Below are positions 32,547 to 43,121 of a stretch of 64,000 bases of DNA, in pieces (the stretch's first letter is position 1; each line of letters opens with the position of its first letter). The notes under the pieces were generated by a model. That model ran no database searches. It was given only the letters and a program-made list of their open reading frames with translations, and was not told the origin of the DNA. The stretch spans positions 1 through 64,000 of the forward strand of contig NZ_JAEHHL010000012.1 in assembly GCF_016623495.1 (NCBI RefSeq), written 5' to 3'. Source of the stretch: Thermohalobaculum xanthum (lineage in GTDB: Bacteria; Pseudomonadota; Alphaproteobacteria; Rhodobacterales; Rhodobacteraceae). The position numbers were made by a program, and so were the translations under genes.

Positions 32547-33641
32547 ATGTCCCGCAGAATTCCGCTCGTCAGGGCCGCCGGACTGAGACCATTCCTGAAA
32601 TGCATTGCCGCGCATGGAATTTCCGTCGAGCGCGCGATGACCGATGCGCACGTCGACGGCTATCCGTGGGAACAGCCGGAAGCCCCGGTGCCGCTCGCTC
32701 CCTTGTTCACGTTCCTGGGCAAAGTGGCCGAGCGCGAGGGACTGATCGATCTGGGCTGCCGCAGCCTCGTGGCCGAGACCCTCAGGGATTTCGGTGTGAC
32801 CGGAAATCTCGTGATCGGCTCGCGCACACCACGCGAGGCGCTGCTGCGGATTGCGCGGGCGATGCCGTGGTTCTGCACGCACGAGCGCATTGCGATCGGC
32901 GCTGAACGGGGTTGCCCGGTGGTGTACACGTCCTTCACCGGACCGTTCGACCCGGGCGGCGTGCATATCGCGCAGCAGATGACCGCCTCGCTGATGGCGG
33001 CGCTGGTTCCGCCGATGGCACCGGGCGAGCCCGCGCTTTTGCGTGTCGAGATCGCGCCCTGGGCGCCGGCCTCGCTCGATCAACTGCGAGCGCATCTGTG
33101 CGACGAGGTCGTGGAGGCGCGATCGAATGTTCTTGCGCTCCATTTCCGCAAGGGGTCGCTCGACCGTCCCTATCCGGCGCCGCTCGACCTGAAGGGGCCT
33201 GCGCCCCGGATGCCGCTCAGATGGCTCAGGCTCGGTGAGGAGGCGTCGCTGGTCGAGGCGGTCGGCGTGTACCTCGACGAGATGCTGGTCGAGGGGACGC
33301 CAACCATCGACGACGCGGCCCGGGCGATCATGCTCAGCCGCCGCACGCTGCAACGCGTGCTCGCGGAGAACGGGACCTCGTTCCGCGAGTTGCTGGACGA
33401 TGTCCGCCGACGGCGTGCGATCGCCGAGATCGAGGCGAGCAGCGAACAGATCGGCATGATCTCGGCCCGGCTGGGCTATTCCAGCCAGGCCTGCCTGAGC
33501 CGTGCGGTTCGGCGCTGGACGGACCAGACGGCACGCGATCTGCGCGGCGCGACCGGGGATTCGCGGGAAGGCGCCGGCGCCCGGACGCGGCCCGCGGACG
33601 CACAAGCCGACGCGGCGACCTGGGCTGCTGATGCAAGCTGA
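32547..33641 (+). CDS. AraC-family transcriptional regulator
   Basis: A 364-residue regulator. The C-terminal double helix-turn-helix reads TIDDAARAIMLSRRTLQRVLAE and IGMISARLGYSSQACLSRAVRRWT, with LGYSSQACLSRAVRRW the second recognition region. The N-terminal ~200 residues resemble the arabinose-binding-type sensor domain of OruR/MmsR-like regulators. Start uncertain: ATG 32547 or GTG 32535, neither with a clear ribosome binding site. It is divergent from the Tat-protein and sulfatase genes and separated from them by 13-bp repeats, so it probably controls them, in answer to an unknown sulfated compound. Confidence 0.88.
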   Translation: MSRRIPLVRAAGLRPFLKCIAAHGISVERAMTDAHVDGYPWEQPEAPVPLAPLFTFLGKVAEREGLIDLGCRSLVAETLRDFGVTGNLVIGSRTPREALLRIARAMPWFCTHERIAIGAERGCPVVYTSFTGPFDPGGVHIAQQMTASLMAALVPPMAPGEPALLRVEIAPWAPASLDQLRAHLCDEVVEARSNVLALHFRKGSLDRPYPAPLDLKGPAPRMPLRWLRLGEEASLVEAVGVYLDEMLVEGTPTIDDAARAIMLSRRTLQRVLAENGTSFRELLDDVRRRRAIAEIEASSEQIGMISARLGYSSQACLSRAVRRWTDQTARDLRGATGDSREGAGARTRPADAQADAATWAADAS

Positions 33642-33844
33642 TCGCAGGGCAGCAGGCTCGCTCTTCGCGGTTTCCCCACCCCCGACATGCGGATCGGAGC
33701 CGGCTGGGTCGACGCATTCCGGCCCTTCGATCGAGGTGGCTGACGAAGACGGTGGATTCGGTGGCGCTGACATGCTTGCGTGATCCCGGCTCGGACATGC
33801 GGGATCCCGTCCCCGGGCGACGCCGCAGTGAGAGAGGGCTTGCG

Positions 33845-35806
33845 ATGAGAATCTCCCCCGTCGGCCGCGCGCGGCTCGCCGCGATCGGGCTCGCGCTGCT
33901 GGCAGGGATACCGGCGCGGGCCGAGCCGCCCGCCTATGTCGGAACGGAAAGCTGCGCGGGCTGCCATGCGGCCGAGACCGAGGCCTGGCGCGGCTCGCAT
34001 CACGATCTCGCCTGGACGCTGCCGGGCGAGCCTCACCTGCTGGGCGCCTTCGACGACGCCGTCTTCGTCCATCGCGGCCAGCGCACCCGCTTCACGCGCG
34101 AGAACGGCGCCCCGGCGATCGAGACCCAAGGCGCCGACGGCGCGCTGCGCCGCTTCCCGGTGGCCGGTGTCGCGGGGATCGCCCCGCTGCAGCAATACCT
34201 GCTCGAGACCGAGCCCGGGCGTCTTCAGTCCTTTGACGTTACCTGGGATGCCGAGCGCGGCCGCTGGTATCACCTCTATCCCGACCTGGACCTGCCGCCG
34301 GGCGACGGGCTGCACTGGACCGGGCCCTACAAGAACTGGAACGCGCGTTGCGCCGAGTGCCATGCCACGGGCTACGAAAAGGCCTACGACCCCGCCACCC
34401 GCCGCTACGCGAGCCACGAGGCCGAGATCGGCGTCGGCTGCGAGGCCTGCCACGGCCCCGGCGAGGCGCACCTCGCCTGGTCTGCCAACCCGCCGGGCCA
34501 CGATCCGTCGCGCTGGCCCGGCACGGATGCCCGCGGCTTCACCGCCCCCTTCCCGCGGGCCGATGCCGAGGCCGAGATCCAGCAATGCGCGGGCTGCCAT
34601 TCGCGCCGCGAGCCGCTGTCGGATGCCAGCCCCCTGCCGGGTACGCCCTTTCACGACGCCTACCGCCTCGCGCTGCTGACCGAGGGGCTCTACCACGCCG
34701 ACGGCACGATCCAGGACGAGGTGTATGTCTATGGCTCGTTCCTCCAGTCGAAGATGTACGGCAAGGGCGTGCGCTGTTCGGACTGCCACGACCCGCACCG
34801 CGCGGCGCTGCGCGTCGACGGCAACGCCACCTGCACGCAGTGCCACTCACCCGCGGGCAACGACCGCTTTTCCAGCCTGCGAAAGGCGCTCTACGACGAC
34901 CCCGCGCACCATTTCCACGAGGCGGGCACCCCCGGCGCACTCTGCGTCTCGTGCCACATGGTCGAGCGGGTCTACATGGGGATCGACGGGCGGCGCGATC
35001 ACAGCTTCCGTGTGCCGCGGCCCGATCTTGGCGCCGGGACCGGCGCGCCCGACGCCTGCACCGACTGCCACGAAGGCCGAGGCCAGGACTGGGCTGCGGC
35101 CGAGATCGCCCGGCGATTCCCGCAGAGCGACCATCGCGGGCGTCATTTCTCGGAGGCTTTCGCCGCGGCGCGAGCCGACGCGGCCTCGGCCGCGGAGCTG
35201 CTCCTCGATATCGCGACCAGTGAAACGATGCCCGGCATCGTCCGCGCAACCGCGCTCGATCTGCTTGCCCGAGCGACGGACGAGCGCATCGCGGCCGATG
35301 CCAGCCCCGTTCTGGCGGACCCCGATCCGCTGGTGCGCACCGCTGCAATTGCCGTGCAGCGCGGCGCGGCGCCGGGGCCTCGGGCCGAGAGGCTCGCTCC
35401 GCTCCTCTCGGATCCCGCCCGCGTCGTGCGGATCACCGCCGCGCGCGACATGCTCAGCCTCCCAGCGGACAGTCTGCCGCTGGCCGCGACCGGCGCGTTG
35501 AGCGGCGCCATGGAGGAATGGCGCGTCTCGCTCTTCGGCAGGGCCGATTTCCCCGAGACCCAGATGGTTCTTGGCGGGGTGGGTCTTACCACGCAGAACT
35601 GGCGCGGGGCCGAGGCCGCCTTCCGCGAGGCGGTCGAACTCGACCCGCAACTGGTCGACGCCTGGGTGATGATCGCCCGCATCCGCGCGGGGCTGGGCGA
35701 CCCCGGCGAAGCCCGGCGCGTGATCGACCGCGCGCTCGCTGCCAACCCCGACGACCCGATGCTTGCCGAGGCGAGGCGGGCCCTCGCCGCGCCGCCGGCG
35801 CAGTGA
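33845..35806 (+). CDS. Octahaem cytochrome c with C-terminal HEAT/TPR-like repeats
   Basis: A 653-residue exported protein (signal LAAIGLALLAGIPARA). Eight CxxCH haem sites begin at residues 37, 169, 199, 248, 311, 330, 367 and 405 (CAGCH, CAECH, CEACH, CAGCH, CSDCH, CTQCH, CVSCH, CTDCH), arranged like paired-CXXCH/cytochrome c554 proteins. From about residue 420 it turns into helical repeats (LDIATSETMPGIVRATALDL, then a TPR-like AFREAVELDPQLVDAWVM). ATG 33845 follows GAGAGGG. It should move electrons in the periplasm, with the repeats binding a partner. No nrf or hao genes are nearby; partner and substrate unknown. Confidence 0.88.
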   Translation: MRISPVGRARLAAIGLALLAGIPARAEPPAYVGTESCAGCHAAETEAWRGSHHDLAWTLPGEPHLLGAFDDAVFVHRGQRTRFTRENGAPAIETQGADGALRRFPVAGVAGIAPLQQYLLETEPGRLQSFDVTWDAERGRWYHLYPDLDLPPGDGLHWTGPYKNWNARCAECHATGYEKAYDPATRRYASHEAEIGVGCEACHGPGEAHLAWSANPPGHDPSRWPGTDARGFTAPFPRADAEAEIQQCAGCHSRREPLSDASPLPGTPFHDAYRLALLTEGLYHADGTIQDEVYVYGSFLQSKMYGKGVRCSDCHDPHRAALRVDGNATCTQCHSPAGNDRFSSLRKALYDDPAHHFHEAGTPGALCVSCHMVERVYMGIDGRRDHSFRVPRPDLGAGTGAPDACTDCHEGRGQDWAAAEIARRFPQSDHRGRHFSEAFAAARADAASAAELLLDIATSETMPGIVRATALDLLARATDERIAADASPVLADPDPLVRTAAIAVQRGAAPGPRAERLAPLLSDPARVVRITAARDMLSLPADSLPLAATGALSGAMEEWRVSLFGRADFPETQMVLGGVGLTTQNWRGAEAAFREAVELDPQLVDAWVMIARIRAGLGDPGEARRVIDRALAANPDDPMLAEARRALAAPPAQ

Positions 35807-35922
35807 GCCTCGCCGCGGCCGGACGGGCCATCCTGTCGTTCAGGGCAAACGCGATCAGAACGCGCCCGTCGGGAGGGGCCATCTTTCCCTGAGTCCGGAG
35901 CGCCTTCCGGGCCGGATGGCGC

Positions 35923-36893
35923 TCAGGCGGCGCGCGGCACGTCGCCCTCCAGGGCTGTGCGGAACCACGCCCTGTCGATGTTTCCACCCGAGAGGATGAC
36001 CCCGACCTTCTTGCCGCGCATCCTGTCGCGCTCCTGCACGAGGGCCGCGAGCGGCGCCGCGCCCGCGCCTTCGGCGATGTTGTGCGTATCGGCAAAGTAG
36101 GTCGCGATTGCGGCGGCTACCTCGGCGTCGCTCACGCGCACGACGCGCGCAGCGCCGCCGCGGATGATCTCGAGCGGCTCGGGCCACGGCACGCGGCAGG
36201 CCATGCCGTCGGCAAAGGTGATGGCGTTCGCGGTCTCGACGATCCGGCCTCCCTCGAAACTCCGCGCATATGCGTCCGCAGCATCCGAAACGACGCCGAT
36301 GATCTCGGTCTTCAGCCCGAGCAGGTCGCGCGCCGTGATCAGGCCGCAGATGCCCGAGCCCATGCCGATGGGAACGTAGACCGCTTCGAGCCCGGAGACC
36401 GCGCGGAACAGCTCCAGCCCATAGGTCGCCACGCCGCGGACGAGCAGCGGGTGGAAAGGCGGCACAAGGTGCAGCCCCTCGGTCTCGGCGACGCGGACGG
36501 CCTCGATGCGCGCCTCCTCGAAATCGCGCCCGTGCACCAGCAGCTCGGCACCCCAGCCTTCCATGGCGCGATTTTTCTCGGTCGAATTGCCGTGCGGCAC
36601 ATAGACCCGCACCGGGATGCCATGCGCGCGCGCGGCATAGGGGATCGACTGGCCGTGATTGCCGCGTGTCGCCGTCACGATGCCGTGGCATCCGCCGCTG
36701 CGCGCGAGATCGTCGAGATAGACGAGGCCGCCGCGAACCTTGAAGGCGCCGGTGGGCGTGTGGTTCTCGTGCTTGACCCAGACCTCGGCGCCAACCCGCC
36801 GGGCGAGCAGCGGCCAGGCGTATTGCGGCGTCGGCGGCATGTGGCGGTGGACCAGCGCCGCCGCCGACTCGAGCTCGGCCAGGGTGAAGAGGC

Positions 36894-36897
<4 letters not shown>
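35923..36897 (-). CDS. Threonine/serine dehydratase-like PLP enzyme
   Basis: A 324-residue fold type II PLP enzyme. Lys53 in TGAFKVRGG is the Schiff-base lysine; MGSGICG is the glycine loop binding the cofactor phosphate, and VTATRGNHGQSIPYAAR is the asparagine loop. It is closest to catabolic threonine dehydratases lacking a regulatory ACT domain; related racemases are possible. GTG 36897 overlaps the stop of the upstream phosphorylase gene in the form GTGA, showing coupling. The C-terminus (KKVGVILSGGN) is typical. Confidence 0.88.
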
Positions 36898-37760
<863 letters not shown>

Positions 37761-37768
37761 CTGCCCCC

Positions 37769-38386
37769 TCAGCCCGGCCGCCGCAGCGTGAACTTGTCGG
37801 TGACGGCCGTGTAATCCATGTAGCCCATGCGCGCGACCGGGTTGTAGGCCAGAACGTCAAGCAGCCCGTTCTTCAGATAGCGCTCGTCGATATGGATACC
37901 GACCACCTCGCCGATCACGACGATGTTCTGCCAGCCCGGCTGCCAGGCCGGGAGGTCGTCGATGATCCGGACCGTCCGGCATTCGAGCACGGCCGGCGCG
38001 TTCGCGACACGCGGCGCACCGATCACCTCGCAATCCGCCTTCGCGAGCCCCGCGATCTCGAACTCGTCGGCGCCGGCGGGATAATGCCCGGACGAGGCAT
38101 TCATGGCATCGGTCAGCGCACTTCCCACGACGTTGCAGGCAAACTCGCCCGTCGCCCGGATGTTCGCGACCGAATCCTTGACCGGCTCGCCCGGCGCCTT
38201 GGCCCCGGTCTGGGCGAACATCACCATGGGCGGGCGATCGCCGCAGCCATTGAAGAAGCTGTAGGGGGCAAGGTTCGGCCGCCCGTCGGCATCCAGCGTC
38301 GAGATCCAGCCGATGGGACGGGGCACGACGATCGCCTTGAACGGGTCATGCGGAAGGCCGTGTCCATCGGCCGGGCGGTAGAACAT
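37769..38386 (-). CDS. Flavin reductase family protein (FMN-binding split barrel)
   Basis: A 205-residue flavin-reductase-like protein. VVPRPIGWISTLDADGRPNLAPYSFFNGCG is split in two parts here: PRPIGWIST and NLAPYSFFNG, the FMN-binding signature; FACNVVGSALTDAMNASSG and the late YTAVTDKFTLRRPG are also typical. Such proteins reduce flavin with NAD(P)H or act as small flavoenzymes. ATG 38386 follows AGGGAGCG. First gene of the operon with mtnP and the dehydratase. It might supply reduced flavin to other enzymes, but nothing links it to the halogenase at 15328. Confidence 0.87.
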   Translation of the reverse strand: MFYRPADGHGLPHDPFKAIVVPRPIGWISTLDADGRPNLAPYSFFNGCGDRPPMVMFAQTGAKAPGEPVKDSVANIRATGEFACNVVGSALTDAMNASSGHYPAGADEFEIAGLAKADCEVIGAPRVANAPAVLECRTVRIIDDLPAWQPGWQNIVVIGEVVGIHIDERYLKNGLLDVLAYNPVARMGYMDYTAVTDKFTLRRPG

Positions 38387-38484
38387 GATCAGCGCTCCCT
38401 CTGGCAAGTGCGGGTGATGCGTGGTAGCGAGCCCAGAGCCCGCCCGCAACCCGCCACTCCGACCCGACGCCGCAGATCCGCCGC

Positions 38485-38985
38485 ATGTTCCGCCTGCTGA
38501 GAGAACGCGAAAGCGACGCCTGGGAGGTCGAGGCCCTCTACGATCTGTGCTTCGCGCCCGGGCGCGGCGCGCTGTCGTCCTACCAGCTGCGCGAAGGTGT
38601 GGCACCGGTCGCCGACCTGTGCACTATCGCGCGCGACGAATACGACGCCGTGGTGGGCGCGATCAGGTACTGGCCCGTCCGCGTCGGCGAGCGGCACTTC
38701 CCGGCCCTCCTCCTAGGCCCTGTGGCGGTCCACCCGACACTGCAGGGCGAAGGGCTCGGCGCTCTCCTGATCAGCGAAACGCTCGATCTCGCGCGCAAGT
38801 CGGGATGGACGCGTGTTATACTTGTCGGCGACGAGCCCTATTACCGGCGCTTCGGATTTCGGCGCGACCTGGCGTTGCGCCTCGACTATCCGAAGCCCGT
38901 GAACTTCAACCGTCTACTTGCGCGCGAACTCGTGCCGGGCAGCATGCAAGACGTCGAGGGCATGGTCCATCGCTGGATTGATTGA
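38485..38985 (+). CDS. GNAT family N-acetyltransferase
   Basis: A 166-residue acetyltransferase. LLLGPVAVHPTLQGEGLGALL is close to the family motif A; the acetyl-CoA loop is the QGEGLGALL portion, and VGDEPYYRRFGFRR is the C-terminal motif B. It resembles the YhbS-like group of predicted acetyltransferases with broad or unknown targets. It is divergent from the flavin reductase operon (about 98 bases between starts). Substrate unknown. Confidence 0.87.
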   Translation: MFRLLRERESDAWEVEALYDLCFAPGRGALSSYQLREGVAPVADLCTIARDEYDAVVGAIRYWPVRVGERHFPALLLGPVAVHPTLQGEGLGALLISETLDLARKSGWTRVILVGDEPYYRRFGFRRDLALRLDYPKPVNFNRLLARELVPGSMQDVEGMVHRWID

Positions 38986-39189
38986 CTTACGCGTGCAGTC
39001 GCCCGCCCGGCGCCTGGAAATATTGCGTAAAAAGACTCTCAAATTAATTTGCATTCGTCCCAGCAAACCTATACTTGACCCAAAGGATAGGAAGAACAGA
39101 CTGTTGATCGTTCGCCTTTGGGCCGCCCGTCGAACGGAGTAGCCGAAGCGAATTGATCTTTCGCCGAAGAAGCGCAAGGGAATGCCAGG
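38986..39189. promoter_or_regulatory. Leader/promoter region of the MucR-type regulator
   Basis: About 200 bases, locally AT-richer than the surroundings (39025-39080). MucR/Ros proteins often bind AT-rich DNA in their own promoters, so autoregulation here is likely; no precise site is claimed. Confidence 0.4.
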
Positions 39190-39600
39190 ATGACGGACGA
39201 CAACGTGACTCACAGCGACCTGATGAGCCTGACGGCGGAAATCGTGTCAGCGCATGTTTCGAATAACGCTGTGCCAAGCGCGGAATTGCCCGGCCTGATC
39301 GAAACCGTCTATTCGACCCTCAACGGTCTCGGCGAGCCCGAGAAGGAACCGGAGGTCGAACTCAAGCCGGCGGTTCCGATCAAGAGATCGGTGACCGACG
39401 ACTACATCATCTGCCTCGAGGACGGCCGCAAGCTCAAGATGCTCAAGCGCCACCTCAAGACCGCGTACAACATGACGCCCGAGGAATACCGCGCGAAGTG
39501 GGGCCTCTCGCCCGACTATCCGATGGTGGCGCCGAACTACGCGGCCAAGCGCCAGCAGCTCGCCAAGAAGATCGGCCTGGGCCGCAAGCGCAAGGCCTGA
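39190..39600 (+). CDS. MucR/Ros-family transcriptional regulator
   Basis: A 136-residue regulator of the alphaproteobacterial MucR/Ros family. The C-terminal domain reads DDYIICLEDGRKLKMLKRHL, then YNMTPEEYRAKWGL and YPMVAPNYAAKRQQLAKKIGLG, strongly typical. In the zinc-finger region the second cysteine of Ros is replaced by Asp (CLED), and the usual late His before YNMT is Ala (KTAYNMT), so zinc binding may be lost or altered, as in some family members. Such proteins control exopolysaccharide, motility and cell-cycle genes. Followed by a strong terminator. Confidence 0.92.
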   Translation: MTDDNVTHSDLMSLTAEIVSAHVSNNAVPSAELPGLIETVYSTLNGLGEPEKEPEVELKPAVPIKRSVTDDYIICLEDGRKLKMLKRHLKTAYNMTPEEYRAKWGLSPDYPMVAPNYAAKRQQLAKKIGLGRKRKA

Positions 39601-39641
39601 GCCGCCCCGCCATTGCGGCGGATCCATCGCTTGGGATAAGG

Positions 39642-39677
39642 ACGGCGCGGGGACATCCCCGCGCCGTAGCCTTTTGT
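39642..39677 (+). terminator. Rho-independent terminator after the MucR-type gene
   Basis: ACGGCGCGGGG (39642-39652) pairs with CCCCGCGCCGT (39657-39667) around a four-base loop, and AGCCTTTTGT follows. It separates the regulator from miaB, whose ribosome binding region starts about 25 bases later. Confidence 0.85.
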
Positions 39678-39702
39678 GACGGGCCGTTCGAGGAACGAGA
39701 AG

Positions 39703-41046
39703 ATGAGCGCGCCGAAGAAGCTCTGGATCAAGACCTATGGCTGTCAGATGAACGTCTATGACAGCGAGCGCATGGCCTCGGCGCTGGCAGCCGCGGGATA
39801 CGAGCAGGGCGACACTCCGGACGACGCCGACCTGGTGATCCTCAACACCTGTCACATTCGCGAGAAGGCGGCGGAGAAGGTCTACTCCGACCTTGGCCGG
39901 CTCAAGCCCTTGCGCGCGGCCAAGGCCGCGGCGGGCGGGCGCATGCAAATCGCCGTCGCGGGCTGCGTGGCTCAGGCCGAGGGCGACGAGATCATGCGCC
40001 GCCAGCCCGTGGTCGACATGGTCGTCGGCCCTCAGGCCTATCACCGGCTTCCCGCGATGGCCGAGCGCGTGGCACGCGGCGACGGGCCGCAGATCGACAC
40101 CGAGTTCCCGCAGGAGGACAAGTTCGACCACCTGCCCGAGGCTCCAAGGGCCCGCCGGGCCCCGGCCGCCTTCCTCACCGTCCAGGAAGGCTGCGACAAG
40201 TTCTGCGCCTTCTGCGTGGTGCCCTACACCCGCGGCGCCGAGGTCTCGCGCCCCGCGGCCCGCATCCTGTCGGAGGCGCGCGGTCTGGTCGGGCGCGGCG
40301 TGGTCGAGATCACGCTGCTGGGCCAGAACGTCAACGCATGGCATGGCGAAGGTCCCGATGGCGGCGGCTGGGGGCTCGGCGAGCTGGTCCGCGCTCTCGC
40401 CACGATCGAGGGGCTCGAACGCATCCGCTACACCACCTCGCATCCCAACGACATGGACGAAGGGCTTATCGCGGCACATGCCGAGGTCGGCAAGCTGATG
40501 CCCTATCTCCATCTGCCGGTGCAGTCGGGCTCGGACCGTATCCTCAAGGCGATGAACCGCCGCCATACGGCCGAGGATTACTGCCGCCTCGTCGAGCGCA
40601 TCCGCGCAGCCCGCCCCGACATTGCGCTGTCGGGCGACTTCATCGTCGGCTTTCCCGGCGAGACCGACCAGGACTTCGAGGACACCATGACGCTGGTCCG
40701 GTCGGTCGGCTATGCCAGCGCCTATTCCTTCAAGTATTCCGCGCGCCCCGGCACGCCGGCGGCGGAGGAGAGCGACCAGGTCCCCGAGGCCGTGAAGGCC
40801 GAGCGCCTGGCCCGGCTTCAGGCGCTCCTTGCCGAGCAGCAGACCGCCTTTCAGGCATCATGCGTCGGACGCGAGATGCCGGTCCTGATCGAGAAGCCCG
40901 GGCGTCATGCCGGGCAGATGGTCGGCCGCTCGCCCTGGCTTCAGGCGGTGCATCTCGCCGCCGATGCGAGCCTGCTCGGCCGCATCGTGCCCGTCGCGAT
41001 CGAGACCACGGGGCCGAACTCGCTGGCGGGACGCCTCGTCGGCTGA
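39703..41046 (+). CDS. miaB: tRNA-2-methylthio-N6-dimethylallyladenosine synthase
   Basis: A 447-residue radical SAM methylthiotransferase that adds a methylthio group to i6A37 of tRNAs reading UNN codons. The N-terminal domain has [22 protein letters not shown] and AGCVAQ, with the three cysteines of the auxiliary 4Fe-4S cluster; [16 protein letters not shown] is the radical SAM site; the C-terminal TRAM domain ends the protein. ATG 39703 begins [13 protein letters not shown], the usual start. Core gene, probably followed at a distance by nhaA. Confidence 0.95.
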   Translation: MSAPKKLWIKTYGCQMNVYDSERMASALAAAGYEQGDTPDDADLVILNTCHIREKAAEKVYSDLGRLKPLRAAKAAAGGRMQIAVAGCVAQAEGDEIMRRQPVVDMVVGPQAYHRLPAMAERVARGDGPQIDTEFPQEDKFDHLPEAPRARRAPAAFLTVQEGCDKFCAFCVVPYTRGAEVSRPAARILSEARGLVGRGVVEITLLGQNVNAWHGEGPDGGGWGLGELVRALATIEGLERIRYTTSHPNDMDEGLIAAHAEVGKLMPYLHLPVQSGSDRILKAMNRRHTAEDYCRLVERIRAARPDIALSGDFIVGFPGETDQDFEDTMTLVRSVGYASAYSFKYSARPGTPAAEESDQVPEAVKAERLARLQALLAEQQTAFQASCVGREMPVLIEKPGRHAGQMVGRSPWLQAVHLAADASLLGRIVPVAIETTGPNSLAGRLVG

Positions 41047-41180
41047 CGCTCCCACGTCACATCGCGCCGCTCCGCCGGGAGACGACCGGCCCCGCCCGCG
41101 TCTGGCTCGCGGCCCAAGCTTGACGCGAGGGAACCCTGCCTTATCTGACGGATCTGATGAGATTAATCCGCGGAGGGAAG

Positions 41181-42380
41181 ATGGTTTCGCGCCTGGCCAC
41201 CATGTCGAACGAGACACGCGCGGGGTTGCTGCTCGCGCTTGCCGCGCTCGCTGGCGTGCTTTCCGAGAACATTGCGTTTCTCAAGCCCAGCTATGACGCG
41301 ATCCTGACGACCTACATCACGCTCAGCGTGGGGGATGCGGCAATCTCGAAGCCGATCCTGCTCTGGATCAACGACGCGCTGATGGCGGTGTTCTTCTTCC
41401 TCGTCGCGCTCGAGATCAAGAAGGAGATCGTCGAGGGCTCGCTCTCCGAATGGCGCAAGGCGGCGCTGCCCGTCTACGGCGCGGTCGGCGGCATGGTCGT
41501 GCCCGCGATCGTCTTCGTCGGCATCGTCGGCATCGACTCGGCCGAGGCCGTGGGCTGGGCGATTCCCGCCGCGACCGACATCGCCTTCGCCCTTGGCGTG
41601 CTCTCGCTTTTCGGCAACCGGGTCCCGCCAGCGCTGAAGGCTTTCCTTCTGGCGCTCGCGGTCGTCGACGACCTCGCGGCCATCGCGATCATCGCGGTCT
41701 TCTACACGTCGAACCTGTCGCTCGCGGCGCTGGCGCTTGGCGCGATCGGGCTTGCGGCATTGCTCGGGCTCAACCTCTCGGGGTTCAAGCGCAAGGCACC
41801 CTATGTCCTGATCGGCATCTTCCTCTGGGTCTGCGTCCTGAAATCCGGCGTTCACGCAACGCTTGCCGGTGTGGCGCTCGGTTTCGCGATTCCCATCGGA
41901 AAGGATCGCGAGGGGCGCTCGCCGCTCAAGACGATGGAGCACGGCCTGCACCCCTACGTCGCCTATTTCGTGATGCCGATCTTCGCCTTCGCGAATGCGG
42001 GCGTGCCGCTGGGCGGGTTGACCATCGCGGACTTGACCGCACCGCTCACCCTGGCGATCGCGCTCGGCCTCTTCCTCGGCAAGCAGATCGGCGTGTTCGG
42101 CTTCGCCTGGAGCGCCATCCGGCTGGGGCTTGCCGACGCGCCGAAGGGCGCCACGTTGCTCCAGCTTTACGGCATCGCGCTGCTGGCGGGCATCGGGTTC
42201 ACCATGAGCCTTTTCATCGGCACCCTGGCCTTCGCCGAGCCCGAGTACCAGAACGCCGTCAGGCTTGGCGTGCTGGGCGGCTCGATCATGTCGGGGGTCG
42301 TGGGTGCGCTCGTGCTCGCGCACGCCTCCCGCGTTCCGGTGGCACGCCACGGCGCCGCGAACCGCGTGCCGGCGGTGTGA
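41181..42380 (+). CDS. nhaA: Na+/H+ antiporter NhaA
   Basis: A 399-residue inner-membrane antiporter exchanging Na+ for H+. The family landmarks are present: IPAATDIAFALGVLS, the ion-binding aspartate pair in LAVVDDLAAIAII, and FALANAGV-like FAFANAGVPLG late in the protein, with about 12 helices. ATG 41181 has GGAGG just upstream; ATG 41157 lies in front of that site and lacks its own. It sits between miaB and an isochorismatase-like gene. Gives salt and alkali tolerance, fitting a marine or saline habitat. Confidence 0.94.
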   Translation: MVSRLATMSNETRAGLLLALAALAGVLSENIAFLKPSYDAILTTYITLSVGDAAISKPILLWINDALMAVFFFLVALEIKKEIVEGSLSEWRKAALPVYGAVGGMVVPAIVFVGIVGIDSAEAVGWAIPAATDIAFALGVLSLFGNRVPPALKAFLLALAVVDDLAAIAIIAVFYTSNLSLAALALGAIGLAALLGLNLSGFKRKAPYVLIGIFLWVCVLKSGVHATLAGVALGFAIPIGKDREGRSPLKTMEHGLHPYVAYFVMPIFAFANAGVPLGGLTIADLTAPLTLAIALGLFLGKQIGVFGFAWSAIRLGLADAPKGATLLQLYGIALLAGIGFTMSLFIGTLAFAEPEYQNAVRLGVLGGSIMSGVVGALVLAHASRVPVARHGAANRVPAV

Positions 42381-42481
42381 GCGGGTCGGCGAGGCGGGGG
42401 CCTCCGGCACGCCCTTGACAGGGCCCCCAACTCCCGCGACCTTGGTATACCAAGTGCCAAACGCCCCCGGGAGACATGGGA

Positions 42482-43030
42482 ATGCTGATCCGCTCCGCCG
42501 AGTCCTGCCTCGTCGTCATCGACATGCAGGAACGCCTGGTGCCCGCGATGCAGGCGCCTGCGCGCACGATCCGCAACGCCCGGACCCTGATCACCGCGGC
42601 GCACGAGCTGGGCGTTCCGGTCATTCTCACCGAGCAGTACCCGACGGGCCTCGGGACGACGGTGCCCGAACTCGCGAAGGTTGCCGCCGCGGCCGAGGCG
42701 CAGATCCTGCCCAAGATGCATTTCTCATGCATGGAGGATCGGGGGTTCGCCACCGCCTTTCGCGCAACCGGCCGCCGGCAAGCCGTGATCGCGGGCATGG
42801 AGGCCCATATCTGCGTCATGCAGACGGCGGCCGAGATGATGGAGCAGGGCTTCGAGGTCTTCGTCGTCACCGACGCCACTTCGTCGCGCACGCTCGAGTC
42901 CGAAAAGGCCTGCCTCGACCGGCTGCAGGCATGCGGCGCCGGCATCGTCACAACCGAGATGGTCGTGTTCGAATGGCTCGGCTGCGCCGGCACCGATGCC
43001 TTCAGGGCACTGCTCCCCCTGATCAAGTAG
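42482..43030 (+). CDS. Isochorismatase-like cysteine hydrolase
   Basis: A 182-residue cysteine hydrolase of the isochorismatase/nicotinamidase superfamily. The catalytic triad is visible: Asp14 (VVIDMQE), Lys78 (LPKMHFSC) and Cys111 (EAHICVMQTA), with the cis-peptide-like GMEAH before the Cys. It is nearest to YcaC-like hydrolases whose substrates are poorly known. ATG 42482 is preferred over 42476 because GGGAGA then has good spacing. Monocistronic. Confidence 0.88.
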   Translation: MLIRSAESCLVVIDMQERLVPAMQAPARTIRNARTLITAAHELGVPVILTEQYPTGLGTTVPELAKVAAAAEAQILPKMHFSCMEDRGFATAFRATGRRQAVIAGMEAHICVMQTAAEMMEQGFEVFVVTDATSSRTLESEKACLDRLQACGAGIVTTEMVVFEWLGCAGTDAFRALLPLIK

Positions 43031-43121
43031 TTCGGTGCGCCGCGGCCCGTATTTCTCCTTGCAGACCGACCGCGCCTGATCCACGATTTGGGTGCAGAAG
43101 ACGCAACGGAGACATCATCTC

